Assembly (NCBI GenBank): GCA_022578605.1
Contig: MU394079.1
Coordinates: 248,001 to 312,000, forward strand
Length of the DNA: 64,000 nt
Source: Camillea tinctor
Lineage: Eukaryota; Ascomycota; Sordariomycetes; Xylariales; Xylariaceae
Reading direction: 5' to 3'
Shown: positions 53,054 to 64,000 of the stretch, piece after piece
Position numbering within the stretch: the stretch's first letter is position 1
Layout: the number at the start of each line of letters is the position of its first letter
Notes under the pieces: generated by a model
Database searches by the model: none
Seen by the model: the letters and a program-made list of their open reading frames with translations, nothing else
Told to the model about the DNA's origin: nothing
Made by a program: the position numbers and the translations under genes

Positions 53054-54601
53054 ATGCGTTCGTTAACCTTCATAGCCGGACTTGTCGGCGCTGCTTCAGC
53101 CGCTGAGCCTTTCCTCAACGAGCCTGATACTGGAATGGAGACATTTCTACTAGGAACAAACTGGACCGAAGGCACTCAACCACAGCTAAAGGATATCCGA
53201 GGCATTCCCGACTTTGATTTTGCTGCACGCCAGAAGCTCAATAACCAGGAGTATTCTTTCTATAGAACGGCTGCCGGAGGGGAATGGAGTAAGTAAAATT
53301 CAACAGAAACACTCTCCAATGTGACCACGGCTGAACATGTAGTAAAGGTTACCGTAACAATCTCGAAATTTGGTCAAAGGTCAAGTTCCGTCCACGCCAG
53401 CTCAGTGATGTAACCAAGGTCAATGAGACGCTGAAGTAGGTATAAATCCATATCTCGCTTACACAATGCTTACATGTTATATAGGACCACAATCTTGGGT
53501 TACAACTTTTCTGCTCCTATATTCATCGCTCCCGCTGCCCGCGCGGGATATGCCGACCCTGCCGAAGGGGAACTGAACTTCGTGAGAGCTACAGCAAGCG
53601 AGAATATTCTATACACAGTAAGATAAAGGTTTCGCGATATGCTTCCCGAACATTCAGTGCTGATGCAAATTTAGGCTGCACTGTATGCATCTAAGAGTAT
53701 TCAGGAGATCGCCTCAGCCAAGAGCAACTCGACAGTTAATGGGCCGCAGGTTCTCTTCCAACAGGTTTGACTTCGGATTTCTCCTTCGAGAATTATTTAT
53801 ATACTAATATTGACTTAGATTTACACCAACAACAATCTCTCCATAACCTGGGATTATATTCGACAGGCTGAGGAACTTGGTGCCAAGGCTATTGTCTGGA
53901 CCATCGACGCACCAGCAAGCTCTACCCGCCATCGTGCCGCAAGATACGACACGACGAACTCGTAAGTAATCCCGTGCTTTTCTTCATCCATATGAATCTA
54001 GTGACTGACTTATGGTGCTACAAAGAAATTCTGCGACCTCGGCCTTGACGTGGGATATTTATGAGCAGATGAAGAACCAAACCAGCTTGCCGATCATCCT
54101 GAAGGGCATCAGCACAGTGGAGGATGCTCTCCTAGCACAGGAGAAGGGGGCCAAGGCCATCTATATCTCCAACCATGGCGGCCGGCAGCTCGACCACTCG
54201 CCTTCACCCCTCGAGATTGCATACGAAATCCATCGCAACGCGCCCCAACTCTTTACTGAGATGGAGATCCTGGCCGACAGTGGTGTGCGTTACGGCAGCG
54301 ATGTGCTGAAGCTGCTGGCTCTAGGTGTGAAAGCTGTCGGTCTGGGCCGATCGTTCATGTACGCCAACTGCTACGGGCAAGCGGGTGTTGAACAGGCTAT
54401 CCAAATCATGAAGAAGGAGATCGCGCAGGATGCCGCGCAGGTTGGCATTTCGGACATTCAGAACATTTCCTCGAAACTGGTGAGTAACAAAATCCAATAC
54501 ACTCGATGCTTATGAACAGGATTCTTTGACTAGTTACTAACTACTTCGTGCTACAGTTGAACACTCGGGCTTTGGAAGAAACGGTATTTCTTTTGGAATA
54601 G
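53054..54601 (+). CDS. Secreted FMN-dependent 2-hydroxyacid oxidase/dehydrogenase
   Basis: Seen: seven exons 53054-53288, 53348-53435, 53485-53617, 53675-53764, 53819-53961, 54026-54479 and 54557-54601; 395 residues. The second acceptor is GTAAAG (the nearer TGTAG breaks frame). A signal peptide (MRSLTFIAGLVGAASA) is followed by the FMN_dh TIM barrel: PAAR..YADPAEGE, FQQIYTNNN, VWTIDAP, ILKGI with Lys256, and the catalytic SNHGGRQLD with His280, then ADSGVRYGSDVLKLLALG for the phosphate. The small last exon ends in LNTRALEETVFLL. Family role: oxidation of L-lactate or other 2-hydroxyacids by FMN, normally peroxisomal or mitochondrial; here export is predicted. It follows the DUF8021/amidoligase group by 4 kb. 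The His-Arg active-site set is intact. Confidence 0.92.
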
Positions 54602-57097
54602 ATAAGGAGGCTATTATCATGAGAATGACATTGAGAACCGAATAAGCTTCTTTGTATATATTATCATATCTATCAATACGAATATATTTCATTTTCTCCA
54701 CTGTAACTCGAGTCAACATAACAATTCAGCCTCTCTCACCTTCCAACTATTTAGATTAGCCTAGTTCATCCTACCACTAGACTAACTTGTAAGCGAGAAT
54801 GGGGGTCGGTTGGAAGAAGAAGATTGTATGTAGGGCGGTGACCTGCCCTTTTCTAAACGCCCTCCGAGAGATGCTTAGCCAGTCCGCCCCAGATGTGCAT
54901 AAACGAGCACTACATTAGTTAGTTTCCTCGTGGGATGTAAATCATGGCGCGCTAAACATTATTTTGTGGAGGACTGCACCCTGTTGATGGAATTGATAAC
55001 CTAAAACAGACCGACGATTCCGACAATGGCAGGCTCCATATAGTGGGTAGGAGGATCTATTTTTTTTTTCAAGCGAGGTGGTATTGGCAATAATTCTTAT
55101 TTGATCTTAGTATGAAAAGTGACAATCGCAAAGAGGTGAATAAAAGGGGAGAAACCAGACTGAAAGAAACCTTAAGTTTTATTACTCTGCCAACTTTTTA
55201 TATCCAACTACCTGACAAACCACGTGGGACAGGACATACAGTGAGCCTCGTGTCTCTATTCAGGATTCTAGGGACCCATCCAAACCACTAAACACCGGAC
55301 GCCGGAATCCCGAAATCAGTCCAACTAGGAGACGAACTTGAATCGCCAAGGCTAAAGGATGAGAGGTTTTTAAAATGCAGCTACAACAGAAATACCGGAA
55401 TATCCGAGCTTAGTTCTTGAGTAGAAGTTATTAAAAGAGTAAGTATTATTGACTTCGTGGATGCATTTTTATACATGGTTTTTCATGTATGTATAGCCTC
55501 ACCTCGTTTTAATGTTACACCAGAGATTCTTGTATGAACCTGCGAGTTTACTCTTCACAGTGATTTGAGCTACTAAAAGATAGTGGACTAAGATCCAAAA
55601 CTATTGTAATCCATGTTCTATTTAAATAGAAAGGCATTGGTCTTCATGCTTCAAACTTGTCAAGCTTTTTTATGTTGCGGTATTTTCTCAATGTGGTTTG
55701 CTTATAGGTTAAAATTTTACCTGATAGATCAATTTCGTGAGACTAATTTCTCTGTACATGCTATATCCTAGTATCTTAGCGATGCATTGAAGTAATACCC
55801 ATGATATACCTAACCTAGCCTTATGGAAATGATCCTACTGTACCTAGTTATCGGACCCAGGTGCGTCTCGGGACTTTGCCGATTCTGTACCCGAACAACT
55901 AGTTTCCATTTATAGATTGCTACCGTTTGCCATCATCCCCCCGGAACCTATGTACTAAGAATATGAGATTCATTGTGAATTATCATTTATTAATATTTAA
56001 TTATCATTATCATTGCTATTGGCTGCAAATCTTCAAGTGTTAGGTTTCTAGATGTGAAGATTGGAAACATCTCCTAACTATACATTTTTTAAGATTATTC
56101 ATGATATGAGGTTAATGTATACACATCAGTCTACATAGAGTTTTCGAACATAGTGTATAAAATGTTACCTTGGCCAGAGAGTAACTATATAATACGGAAT
56201 CGGGCCACGATGGCAACTCGGCCATTGTGAGAATCTTTTAGTCTCATGGTATCATGAGTTGCCCACCACCTATTGTAACATATAACAGCCGTGCTTAGAC
56301 GTAAGTTTAAAAGTGCTCTTGCTGGAATAGGTGATAAGGGGTATCTGCAGCTACATGTATATAAAGAACAGATCCTCCCATCATCCAGAGATAGATGTTC
56401 ACCTAATCAAGCAACCTTATAACCTCATTTCAACAATTCTAACCAATGCCCAAGATTTCTTCATAATAACTAATTGAGTCACCAGTAAGGTAAGAATAGA
56501 CACTCATATATCTTGCCCCTGTTCCGCGTGAATACATGCCACATTATGTACGCTCGAGAAGAAACCTCTAGTCGTTAGATATATGGATAAAAGATTTAGA
56601 GAAAAATGTGATTGCCTCTTCACTGTAACTATCTATATACTTCGGATTTCTTGAAACAGCTGTAATCAGGGGAAAGTACACTTCATCAATAAAAAGGGAC
56701 AAATTTGTATGCTTTTCTATATGGACAGTCTAGGAGAAATCTATACCCTGGGAGACGGAGGGCCTTTGAGGGTTAATCCAAAAATATGGACCTGAATATG
56801 GATGTCCACCTAGTCGATTTCTAAGTTGGCATAGAAAAATGTGGTTGTATGTGCTTATGATAGGCCATAGGGATGACAAAAAAGCTTGGCATAGCATTAG
56901 TACGACGAGATGTGGTTACGAATAGTCACGCTTGAGGACTATCCCAGGAAGAAGTCATCGTCTTTCCGTATATAAATATAAAGATAACTAAGATAACTCT
57001 GTCCCACTCTGAAAATTCCTCGGAAAGAAATGTAGATCAATATTCAGGATTATAGCCCACCATTCGGTAAATATGACAATATTTTAATATGTAAATT
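54602..57097. other. Intergenic between convergent genes
   Basis: 2.5 kb, AT-rich, no recognised gene. Contains copy 2 of the dispersed repeat (56319-56435), about 660 bp after the 3' end of the GDSL gene. Confidence 0.55.
56319..56435 (+). repeat. Dispersed repeat, copy 2 (partner at 5438)
   Basis: Starts TTGCTGGAATAGGTGATAAG; shares with copy 1 the CATCATCCAGAGATAGATG core and following TTCACCTAATC, and lacks about 25 bp present in copy 1. Both copies have the same orientation and both lie 3' of a minus-strand gene. No terminal inverted repeats or coding content. Confidence 0.8.
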
Positions 57098-58302
57098 TTA
57101 ACAGACCGTTGGGGCAACATTCAAAGCATCCGCAATCTCCAGAGCGACTACCTCATGAATGGGGGACGTAGGATGCAGGTTATTGAGCCAGAAATACTCG
57201 TTCACAGGCACTCCACAGCTTGGGTTAAGGGTGTCTTGTTCCGAAGTTCCACTACAATCATTGTTAGCCAGCTTCCCCCGGATCATTATAGGTCTAGGAC
57301 ATCTTGACTCACTTTTCATAAGCTGTGCAGTAATCCGTCGTGTTCTTCAGCCCTGAAGTTGCCTCGTAAGCGCTCGGATCGTCCATAACAGCACCAAAGC
57401 TCTTGTTAGAGTCGTAAACCCAGACGTTAGTTTCGGAGTTATTTGACTTCAGGGAAGCGGCCAGGTCTTCGACAAGTCCGTTCCATGTCGCGATATCTGC
57501 TTTCTCGCTCGCCGCCGAATCGGACCCCTGTCCCACGGTTAAGGGGCTCCGGTCGACGGGCGGGACGTTAATGAATACGAAGTTCCGCGCCCCGGCATCG
57601 TACAACTGCCCCACGAGGTCGGAATACACGTCGAAGATTTGCGAATTCAGTGTAGCTAGCTCTTCTGCTCCCTTCCAGTATGAGTTGCCTACATCGTTGA
57701 TGCCAATCCAGAAAGCGAATACGGAGTCGGCGCCAGTCCACGCCGGGGCAGATGGGGCAGTAGGGGCGTCGCCTGTATATCCCGGGATGAATTCGGTCTC
57801 CACCTGGTCTTTAAGTGACAGGACTGTGGGCGTATACGGGGCCACTAGGTCAGAGTCTACGGTGGCACCGCCGTAGGCGAAGTTGTAAGTTTGCAAAAGT
57901 GAAGCATTGTACTTGAAAGTGAGGTAATAGACCCAGTTGGGCCCATTGCTTGATGTCCACCCGTACGCAGGGGATGTTGGGTTTCCTAGAGGACTTGCTG
58001 CTGATGGTGCGGTGGAAGTATAGTCAAACCCTATCAAAAGGATTAGTTAGACTGATAAGTCTCGTTGTAACTACAGAAGAGTCTTCATACCAGTCTGGGT
58101 ATAGCTATCGCCACTACTGAAAGTTAGAATCACAACTCGTAGATCAAAGTGTCGGTACTAACAAGATAAACGCATGTTTTATATCACTCCATCCAGACCA
58201 TGCTGCTGTCGCTGAACATTCTGCGAGTGTGGTCCGTTTCACGCTTGGTAAAGCAGACACACCGAGTGTGAACAGGCTAAGGATATTTGCTTTCAAGTAC
58301 AT
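57098..58302 (-). CDS. Secreted GDSL/SGNH esterase (CE16-like)
   Basis: Seen: exons 58302-58163, 58116-58091, 58030-57313 and 57251-57098; 345 residues. Exon 2 is only 26 nt and carries the GDSY block I with the nucleophile Ser. Signal peptide MYLKANILSLFTLGVSA. Block I is SGDSYTQTGFD, the block with the oxyanion Gly is NFAYGGATVD, block III is WIGINDVGN, and block V ends in NNLHPTSPIH with the catalytic His. The order and size match secreted fungal SGNH acetylesterases (CE16-like). Family role: deacetylation of plant or fungal polysaccharides or other esters. Introns are 46, 60 and 61 nt, with GTTAGT, GTATGA and GTGAGT donors. The acid before His is Asn in this copy, but I am not sure the family always has Asp there. 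Confidence 0.9.
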
Positions 58303-59706
58303 TTTGTCGTAACAGCTAATCAATGTCCCAGTCTTAATACCTCAAGTCTAAATATTGTCGTCTGAATAGGTTGCCAGAAGACGAGGCTATCGCCAAGAAC
58401 TAAAGGAAATATCAACTACGCAATGGTTCAAGCTATATAATAAAGATAGTTGGCTCTGGCAGCTTGGCAGCTTATGAACAGGAACCGTAATGCTACGTTA
58501 TATAGTTATATATATATTATTGCATTTAGGTTGCCCCATTTCGGGGCGTGATTCATTGGAAGGCCAAGAGACCCGGACCTCTTCCAATTATCCCATATCC
58601 ACATACCAAATAGCCACAACAGAGTCACATTGGGCTCAATGACCTGCATCTTTGTGCACATCTAGCCTACCTGAGCCATTCCTCCAAAGCAGCAGGCAGA
58701 GGCCGAGGTTGGTTTATTCTAGGATAACCTTTTAGACGTGTGTTGTGACTCGAGGAGAAACTTACCCAGTTTGCCAAATTTCCTACAACGAAAGAGAACG
58801 GGCCCTCGAATGCCGTAAATTGCGGCATCAGTTCTAGTCATTCCAAATGCAGAGGGACGGGACCCCATTTCTCCGCAAAGTCGAAAACTCGCAGTCCCCT
58901 AATCACGTGGGCGGAGCGAGGCGGTCCGGACTGGATACGTCTTAGCTGGGATCGTTTCCGGCCTTTTTTTTAGACAGTATTTATTACATCATGTAGATAT
59001 TAATAGCAGGATAATGCTGAGAAGTAAATAAATATATGCTATTGGAAACCATTCCATGTCTGTCTGCGAGAATGAACGCTAGGTACATTCTATCGTATGA
59101 TTTCAGCTCGGCCCTCATGTAAAAACCCAAGAAAAGCACACAGACCTCTTTTCACCATATCATATTCTCTTTCTTTATCCCTAAAGCCCTCATAAGAAAA
59201 AAAATCTATCGGGTCGTTTTAGAGGGAAACCTTTCCATTTTCTCACTAGCGACCCTCAATAGAATAGAGGGTCGTATAGTGTGTTCTGGTGATGTTCAAC
59301 ATCGGTGCTTTCAAGTCCTATTTTCTATTCACGATAGATTCAATAGAACACGAGCTGCGCAGACTTTATCCTAGCTGCCAGCACTAATCCAAACTAGTTG
59401 TTGATGATCACCATGTGTCCAAACGTCGCATATTCTGAATTTGTTATACCTTCTATTTCTTCTATCTTCTTAGACTGCACTGAGAGAAACAGGGTAAACT
59501 ATGCTCACCGGGCTCACTCGTCTAGCCGAAACTCTCAGGAAGCTAGATCTGATTAGAACAAAGTACTGGCTTGAGAGTGTGTTCGGATTTGTACGTTAGA
59601 GACAAGTCTATCATACGCACTTCCTTCATCATCCGGCCCAGATTGCCAACCCCACTACCCTAGGCGCCGCTCCAAGATGTACATATACCGGCCCTCTTTC
59701 TATAAC
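58303..59706. other. Intergenic
   Basis: 1.4 kb between two minus-strand genes. GC-rich promoter-like words (CACGTGGGCGGAG, near 58900) and a short inverted repeat (59250-59274). No coding pattern. Confidence 0.5.
59250..59274. repeat. Short inverted repeat
   Basis: Arms CGACCCTC and GAGGGTCG with a 9-nt loop. It lies 450 bp after the SDR stop (minus strand). Possibly a dimeric regulator site or chance. Confidence 0.5.
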
Positions 59707-60794
59707 CTAACGTATAGTAAACCCGCCATCCAACTTGATATCCGCCCTACAGACCTCAAGTTAGCCAAACTCATCCTAACCAAAGACTCTAACCCTCCCC
59801 CTCCCCCCTCTTGATTCTTCCCCATTCTCCCTCGCCTAGCTAGGCGTCCGCCGCCCTCTAGTAAAAGCTCCGGTACGTAGAGATGTGAACTTACCCATTA
59901 ACCATGCCGCTCGACTCCTGGCACAAATACACAATCGCCTCGGCCACCTCCTCCGGCAGGACAAACCGTCCCGTGGGCACGTTCTTCAGAAACGCATCGG
60001 CCACCTCCTTCTCGCCCCACGCCTTGCGGCCGAGATCCGTCCACGCGACCGTCGGCGAGACCGTGTTCGCCGTGATCCCGCGAGGGCCCCACTCGCTCGC
60101 CATGCTGCGCGTGAGGCCCATGAGTCCGGCCTTGGACGCGCAGTAGGCGCCGTGGCGCCACAGCGCGACGTGCGCGGCCTGGGAGCTCACGCTCACGATG
60201 CGGCCGCCGGGGCGCTTGTTGTCGCCGCCGCCGGAGGCGGCGTACAGGTTGGCGAAGGCCTGGCTGCAGAGCATGGGGCCGAGGATGTTGACGTGCAGGT
60301 GCTTGAGGGTCTCGTCGGGCGGCGTGTCGGCCATGTCGCTGAGCGACACGTACCCGGCCGAGTTGATCAGGATGCTGGGGAACAGCGGCGAGGAGGAGGA
60401 AGACGAGGTGTTGGCCCGCGCGATGTCCGCGCCGATGGCGGTGAAGGCCGCCGTCACGCTCTCCGGCGAGGCGATGTCGCACTCGTAGGTGCGGATCTCG
60501 TCGGTGTCGGCGTCGATGCCGTAGCCTTGTTGCAGGAGCTCCTTGGTCCGGTGCGCTTCGAAGGGGGCGTATAGGAGCGCGAGACGGGCGCCCTGGGCCC
60601 GGAGAATTTTCCCGGTTACGGAGCCGATGCCGCCTGTGTTGTGCGGGAAGCCGGGGGAGGAGGAAATGGTCAGTCAATTTGATACATTTTTTCGTTATTT
60701 AAAAAAGGGGGAGAGGGGTAGGTATGTTTTGGAGGAGAAGGTTTTACGTACCAAGGCCTCCGGCAATTATAGCCAGTCTATTCTCTAGAGCCAT
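59707..60794 (-). CDS. Classical SDR oxidoreductase
   Basis: Seen: exons 60794-60752, 60633-59895 and 59746-59707; introns 60751-60634 and 59894-59747; 273 residues. The first exon gives ALENRLAIIAGGLG and the splice restores the GGLGGIG motif across the junction. The active site is complete: NSAG, VSVSS (Ser), and YCASK (Tyr-x-x-x-Lys). The 12-residue last exon supplies ADIKLDGGFTIR, the usual SDR C-terminal strand; without it the protein stops early at MVNG. An insertion of Ser residues (SSSSSS) lies before the NSAG strand. Family role: NAD(P)-dependent reduction or oxidation of alcohols/ketones. Similar in arrangement to sorbose reductase/arabinitol dehydrogenase-like SDRs, but the substrate cannot be told. 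Confidence 0.9.
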
Positions 60795-62778
60795 TTTATC
60801 TTCTATTTTCACTTTCTTTTTTCTTTCCTCGAAAACAGTCACGGATTTTGTCAAGAGCTGGTTCTATATCTGGAGAGTTATCTCGTAGGATAAACAAAAA
60901 CCGGTGTACTACCACACACTAATGCTCCAACACAGGTACATATAAGCACTTATTGCCCTCTTACTCCTATACTAGCAATTAGGTATAGGGTTACAATGCT
61001 GTCCAACCATTCCCAATGCCTTTATCGGCGCCATACATACTTTAGTTCAGCCATCTAATTCGACCAAACACTTCCCATCTTCCAGTAGGATCTCGCCTTT
61101 TACGTCATCTATCGTGGGTCCTCCAGACCTGATTCGAACCTGATTCCCTCAATACTCCCCCTCCCCCTCTTCTTCCCCTTCAATATTCGCTCCTTCGTGT
61201 GGCCCCGTGTCGAGACGCTCGCTGCAAAAGCTGCCGAGCTCAGCTGTACAGATATGGAAACACTAACCGCCCACTAGATAACAATGATTCTGTGTTTGTG
61301 ATTTGTATTTGTTATGCAGCATGAGAAGTGAGGGCTTTGATGCACAGCAATAATGTCCTAGTTCTAATTATACCGTAGTGTAAGCATCTATACGGCCTTT
61401 GGGATATGGTTACTTACGTAATTCCTTTAAAATATATATATATATATAATCATTTTCTCTAATGAATACGGCAGCATAACAACTCAATAGGAACGTGTAC
61501 CTGGTTAACGGCTAACTGGACGTTTTATTATGAGCGTAGAAGCCGATACACCATCAACGAGCACCATCGAAATGCACCACACAATGTACTTAGAATGAAT
61601 ATATGATTATATTGAATTAACATATTCTCCAAGCTAACCGACAATTAAAATCATTTCGTAGCATGCCTTTCGTAAGCTAAAATTATTCGTGTATGCAATT
61701 CCACTCCTCCATCGGTCTAGTGATAAGCCTCATACCCCATAGTGGGAGGTATCATACGGCAGCGAAGTTGAAGCGACGACAATATTAATAATAAAATGAG
61801 AATCATAATTATCGAGACGAGAGGCAGACATAACCATGTATATGTAGGTAACCCCCAACTGTCAGATTCAAAGGAAAGGGTCAAGGAAAAAGAAATAATG
61901 AGAAGAGAAAAGAAAAGACGTTCGTTCGTGATATCGTAATGTACCGACCGACCCTAACTTTAAGAACTCTCTCTCCCCTATCTGCCTGCGCTGTGGCCCC
62001 CACCTCTTCTCTTGCCAGAATGAAACCCTCTGAAATCCGTCCCTCATGATATCTCCGAGATTACTCTTGAGATTCTTAAACATAAACCATTCCACGTTTT
62101 CGGAGGTACATATTCTCAAGTAAACGCAAGCCCTATCCTGGCACCTGGTATGCCGAAGCGGGCATCCAAACCTTCTCGCTTATTCAGAACGAGACGGGTA
62201 TATCCATCGTCCAAACCCGACCGGCAGAAAAGAGAAACCTTGGTATTTCAACTTATAATCTCCCACTCAACTTTAACCTTGTTGCGCTTTTGATCCAGAT
62301 CATTCGTTAACAACAAAGAAGGGGTATTGGTATTCGTGAGTCGATTGGAGTTCTATACTCATTGAATGAAATAATGGACGAGTCGATAAGTAGAAAATTA
62401 TATCCAATACTGTCTTTCTGTCGTCTAACCTGTCCTAGGCAGGTAAGTTTTGCTTTGATTTGTCCACTGGCCCCAAACCGGCCAGCCGTACACGAAATGG
62501 TCGTAAATTTCTGTTATCAAATTCTTCATCTTCCGTCGTTCTAGCCCATTCGACTTCTAGGATAGATATCGTATACTTCCACCAGGTAATGAAATAAAAC
62601 ATAAATATGTCCAACTGAAATGAATTCGACTCAAGTGAGGGTGGCGAGCATAGCTCGAACCAAACCAGGGGGTGGTCCTGTAAAGTAGAATCGACGGGTT
62701 AGCAAAGTCTGAGGTGGAGCATGGTAGTTTGGAAGGCAAAGAGAGTAGACGGAAAGAATAGTCAAAGCGCACCTTCAT
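60795..62778. other. Intergenic
   Basis: 2 kb between two minus-strand genes; contains the (TA)n run at 61432-61448. Nothing else recognised. Confidence 0.55.
61432..61448. repeat. (TA)n microsatellite
   Basis: About 17 bp of uninterrupted alternating A and T. Confidence 0.85.
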
Positions 62779-64000
62779 CTACCGATACTTCGGCACGCTG
62801 ATGGACATCCTACCTTTCTTGTCCTTCTCGATGCGCACCCCACGTCGCGGCTCCTCAACCCTCTCGACCTGCTCTTCGTAGACGACGAGCTCGCCTGTCG
62901 GCAGGCGTTCAGCTCGCATCACCTCCCGTTCTGTGCTGTGGCTGTGCGAGCGACGGCGACTCTTCGAGCGACGCCGGCTCTTGGAGCGATGGCGGCTCTT
63001 TCCTCTCTTTCGGAGTTCTCGTTCTATTTCGAGTCGTGCAATCTCCATTTTGAGCTCCTTGTCAGAGCGACGTCGATCGCTAACAAGTGCTAGAGGACCC
63101 ACGGCGAGATCATCACTATAGTCTCTAGGAACTGCATCCAGCACATAAGGAGTCCGTGAGGTCGTCGATGTAGAGCGGCTACGGTGGCTGCGGTAACTCC
63201 GGGTCGGCGAGGTGTCACGTACCACGAGAGTATCTTTGACCACTTCCACCGGGGCATGGTGGTACTCGGGGGCATGATGGTATTCAGGGGCATGATGGTA
63301 CTCTGGGGTATGATGATACTCTGGGGTGCGATGATACTCTTGGGTGTGGTGGTACTGTGGAGTAGGAGCAGGAGGAGGAGCGGGAGGAGGTGGGGTGTGA
63401 ACAAATGTTGGTGTTGGCGGCATGGCAACGGGTGCTGGTGGTGCTGCTGGGGGAGGTGGAATAGTGAAGACCTCGTCCCTGCGGTCATCGAATCCGGGAA
63501 CAGAGCGAGCAGCAGCTACCTCTAGCTCGGACTTCTTATAATCTTCGCTAGATCTGAGTAGGTCGTCAATGTTCTTCTGGCCTAGAGCTTTCTGAATGAC
63601 AATAGTGCTTCCCTAGTTCGAGTTAGTACGTAGGAAAATCAAGGATGGGAGGGGCTTAATCTGGGACGTACCTCTTCAATGAAGGGATACCCAAGGTCTA
63701 TAATTGCCCGCTTAGAGACAAGCTTGGCCGGGATTCTCGTCTTGCCTTTCTTAGGGTACTCGCTCTTGGCAGTGACAGTGGTGCCGCCAGCACTGCTGCT
63801 GCTGCTGGTCGAGCTACTCGTGATAGAGGACCGCGAATTACTTCGCACGGTGCTGCTACGATGGGTACGGGATCTGCTAGTGCGCGAGGTGCTGCGATCA
63901 CGTCGTCTCTTGGATCTGACGACCGATCTCTCGCGAACTCGTTCAGGATAGGCGTGGAATTCCTCATCGCCATAGCGGTCAGGCTCCGAAATCTTAATCT
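62779..64000 (-). CDS. DUF8035-like SR-rich protein, 3' part, cut by window edge
   Basis: Seen: upstream exon from the right edge to 63672 (phase 0), intron 63671-63613 (GTACGT to ACTAG), last exon 63612-62779. The block KTRIPAKLVSKRAIIDLGYPF followed by STIVIQKALGQKNIDDLL spans the splice and matches a conserved fungal region I know as DUF8035. Before it is an Arg/Ser-rich, poly-Ser segment. After it come a Pro-rich part, six copies of a YHHxPE hexapeptide, a D..SDDLAVGPLAL segment, an RS-dipeptide-rich stretch (SRRRSKSRRRSHSHS) and a conserved-looking tail (LPTGELVVYEEQVER..., ISVPKYR). Function unknown; the RS content suggests nuclear or RNA-related roles, but only as inference. The N-terminus lies outside the window. 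Confidence 0.8.
63247..63354 (-). repeat. Coding minisatellite: six 18-bp units (hexapeptide YHHxPE)
   Basis: Six in-frame 18-bp repeats in the DUF8035-like gene, encoding YHHTQE, YHRTPE, YHHTPE and three YHHAP-type units. Unit length is a multiple of three, so copy-number change would keep the frame. Confidence 0.85.

Noticed and set aside
61120..61150. GATTCGAACC word resembling a tRNA T-arm
   Set aside because: The flanking bases do not pair as a T-stem and no acceptor or D-arm was found.

Overview
The window is nuclear DNA from a filamentous ascomycete (Pezizomycotina; Sordariomycetes, possibly Xylariales, is an inference from style, not shown). The basis is: protein genes with short GT-AG introns (45 to about 170 nt), Zn2Cys6 and Clr5/ankyrin-type fungal families, PTH11/SAT4-type rhodopsin-like membrane proteins, GC-rich exons set in AT-rich spacers, TATA boxes 90-170 bp before many starts, and decayed repeats whose copies differ mostly by transitions, as repeat-induced point mutation (RIP) would leave. 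No rRNA, tRNA, CRISPR or operon was found. Where the splice model could be closed, the exon lengths sum to a multiple of three.

Layout. 1-22.3 kb, accessory and partly decayed: the 5' part of an ABCC transporter (minus, runs off the left edge), an alpha/beta hydrolase, an NmrA-like reductase beside a decayed NmrA-like relic, a Zn2Cys6 regulator, a large ankyrin protein with two apparent lesions near its 3' end, a GH64 beta-1,3-glucanase, a six-cysteine small secreted protein, two 160-bp solo-LTR-like repeats, and a rhodopsin-like membrane protein. 23.5-41.9 kb, mixed: a GC-rich intronless SDR lacking the catalytic Tyr, a secreted But2-like protein, a FAR1/WRKY-GCM1-type zinc-finger protein, an RNase H-fold protein that has lost two catalytic acids, a dienelactone hydrolase, a mitochondrial 2-oxoglutarate/malate carrier and a methyltransferase-like membrane protein. 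42.5-60.8 kb, metabolic: a P450, a duplicated DUF8021-like secreted protein and an amidoligase in a row on the plus strand, then a small hypothetical protein, a secreted FMN-dependent 2-hydroxyacid oxidase, a GDSL esterase and a classical SDR. 62.8-64 kb: the 3' part of a DUF8035-like SR-rich protein that runs off the right edge.

How the genes may work together. Most look independent. The one grouping that could be a pathway is P450, DUF8021-like protein and amidoligase (42.6-49.0 kb, co-oriented, spacers of 0.6-1.0 kb), perhaps extended by the 2-hydroxyacid oxidase, GDSL esterase and SDR. This would give oxidation, amide-bond formation and ester/ketone chemistry without a PKS or NRPS. It is an inference from content and orientation only.
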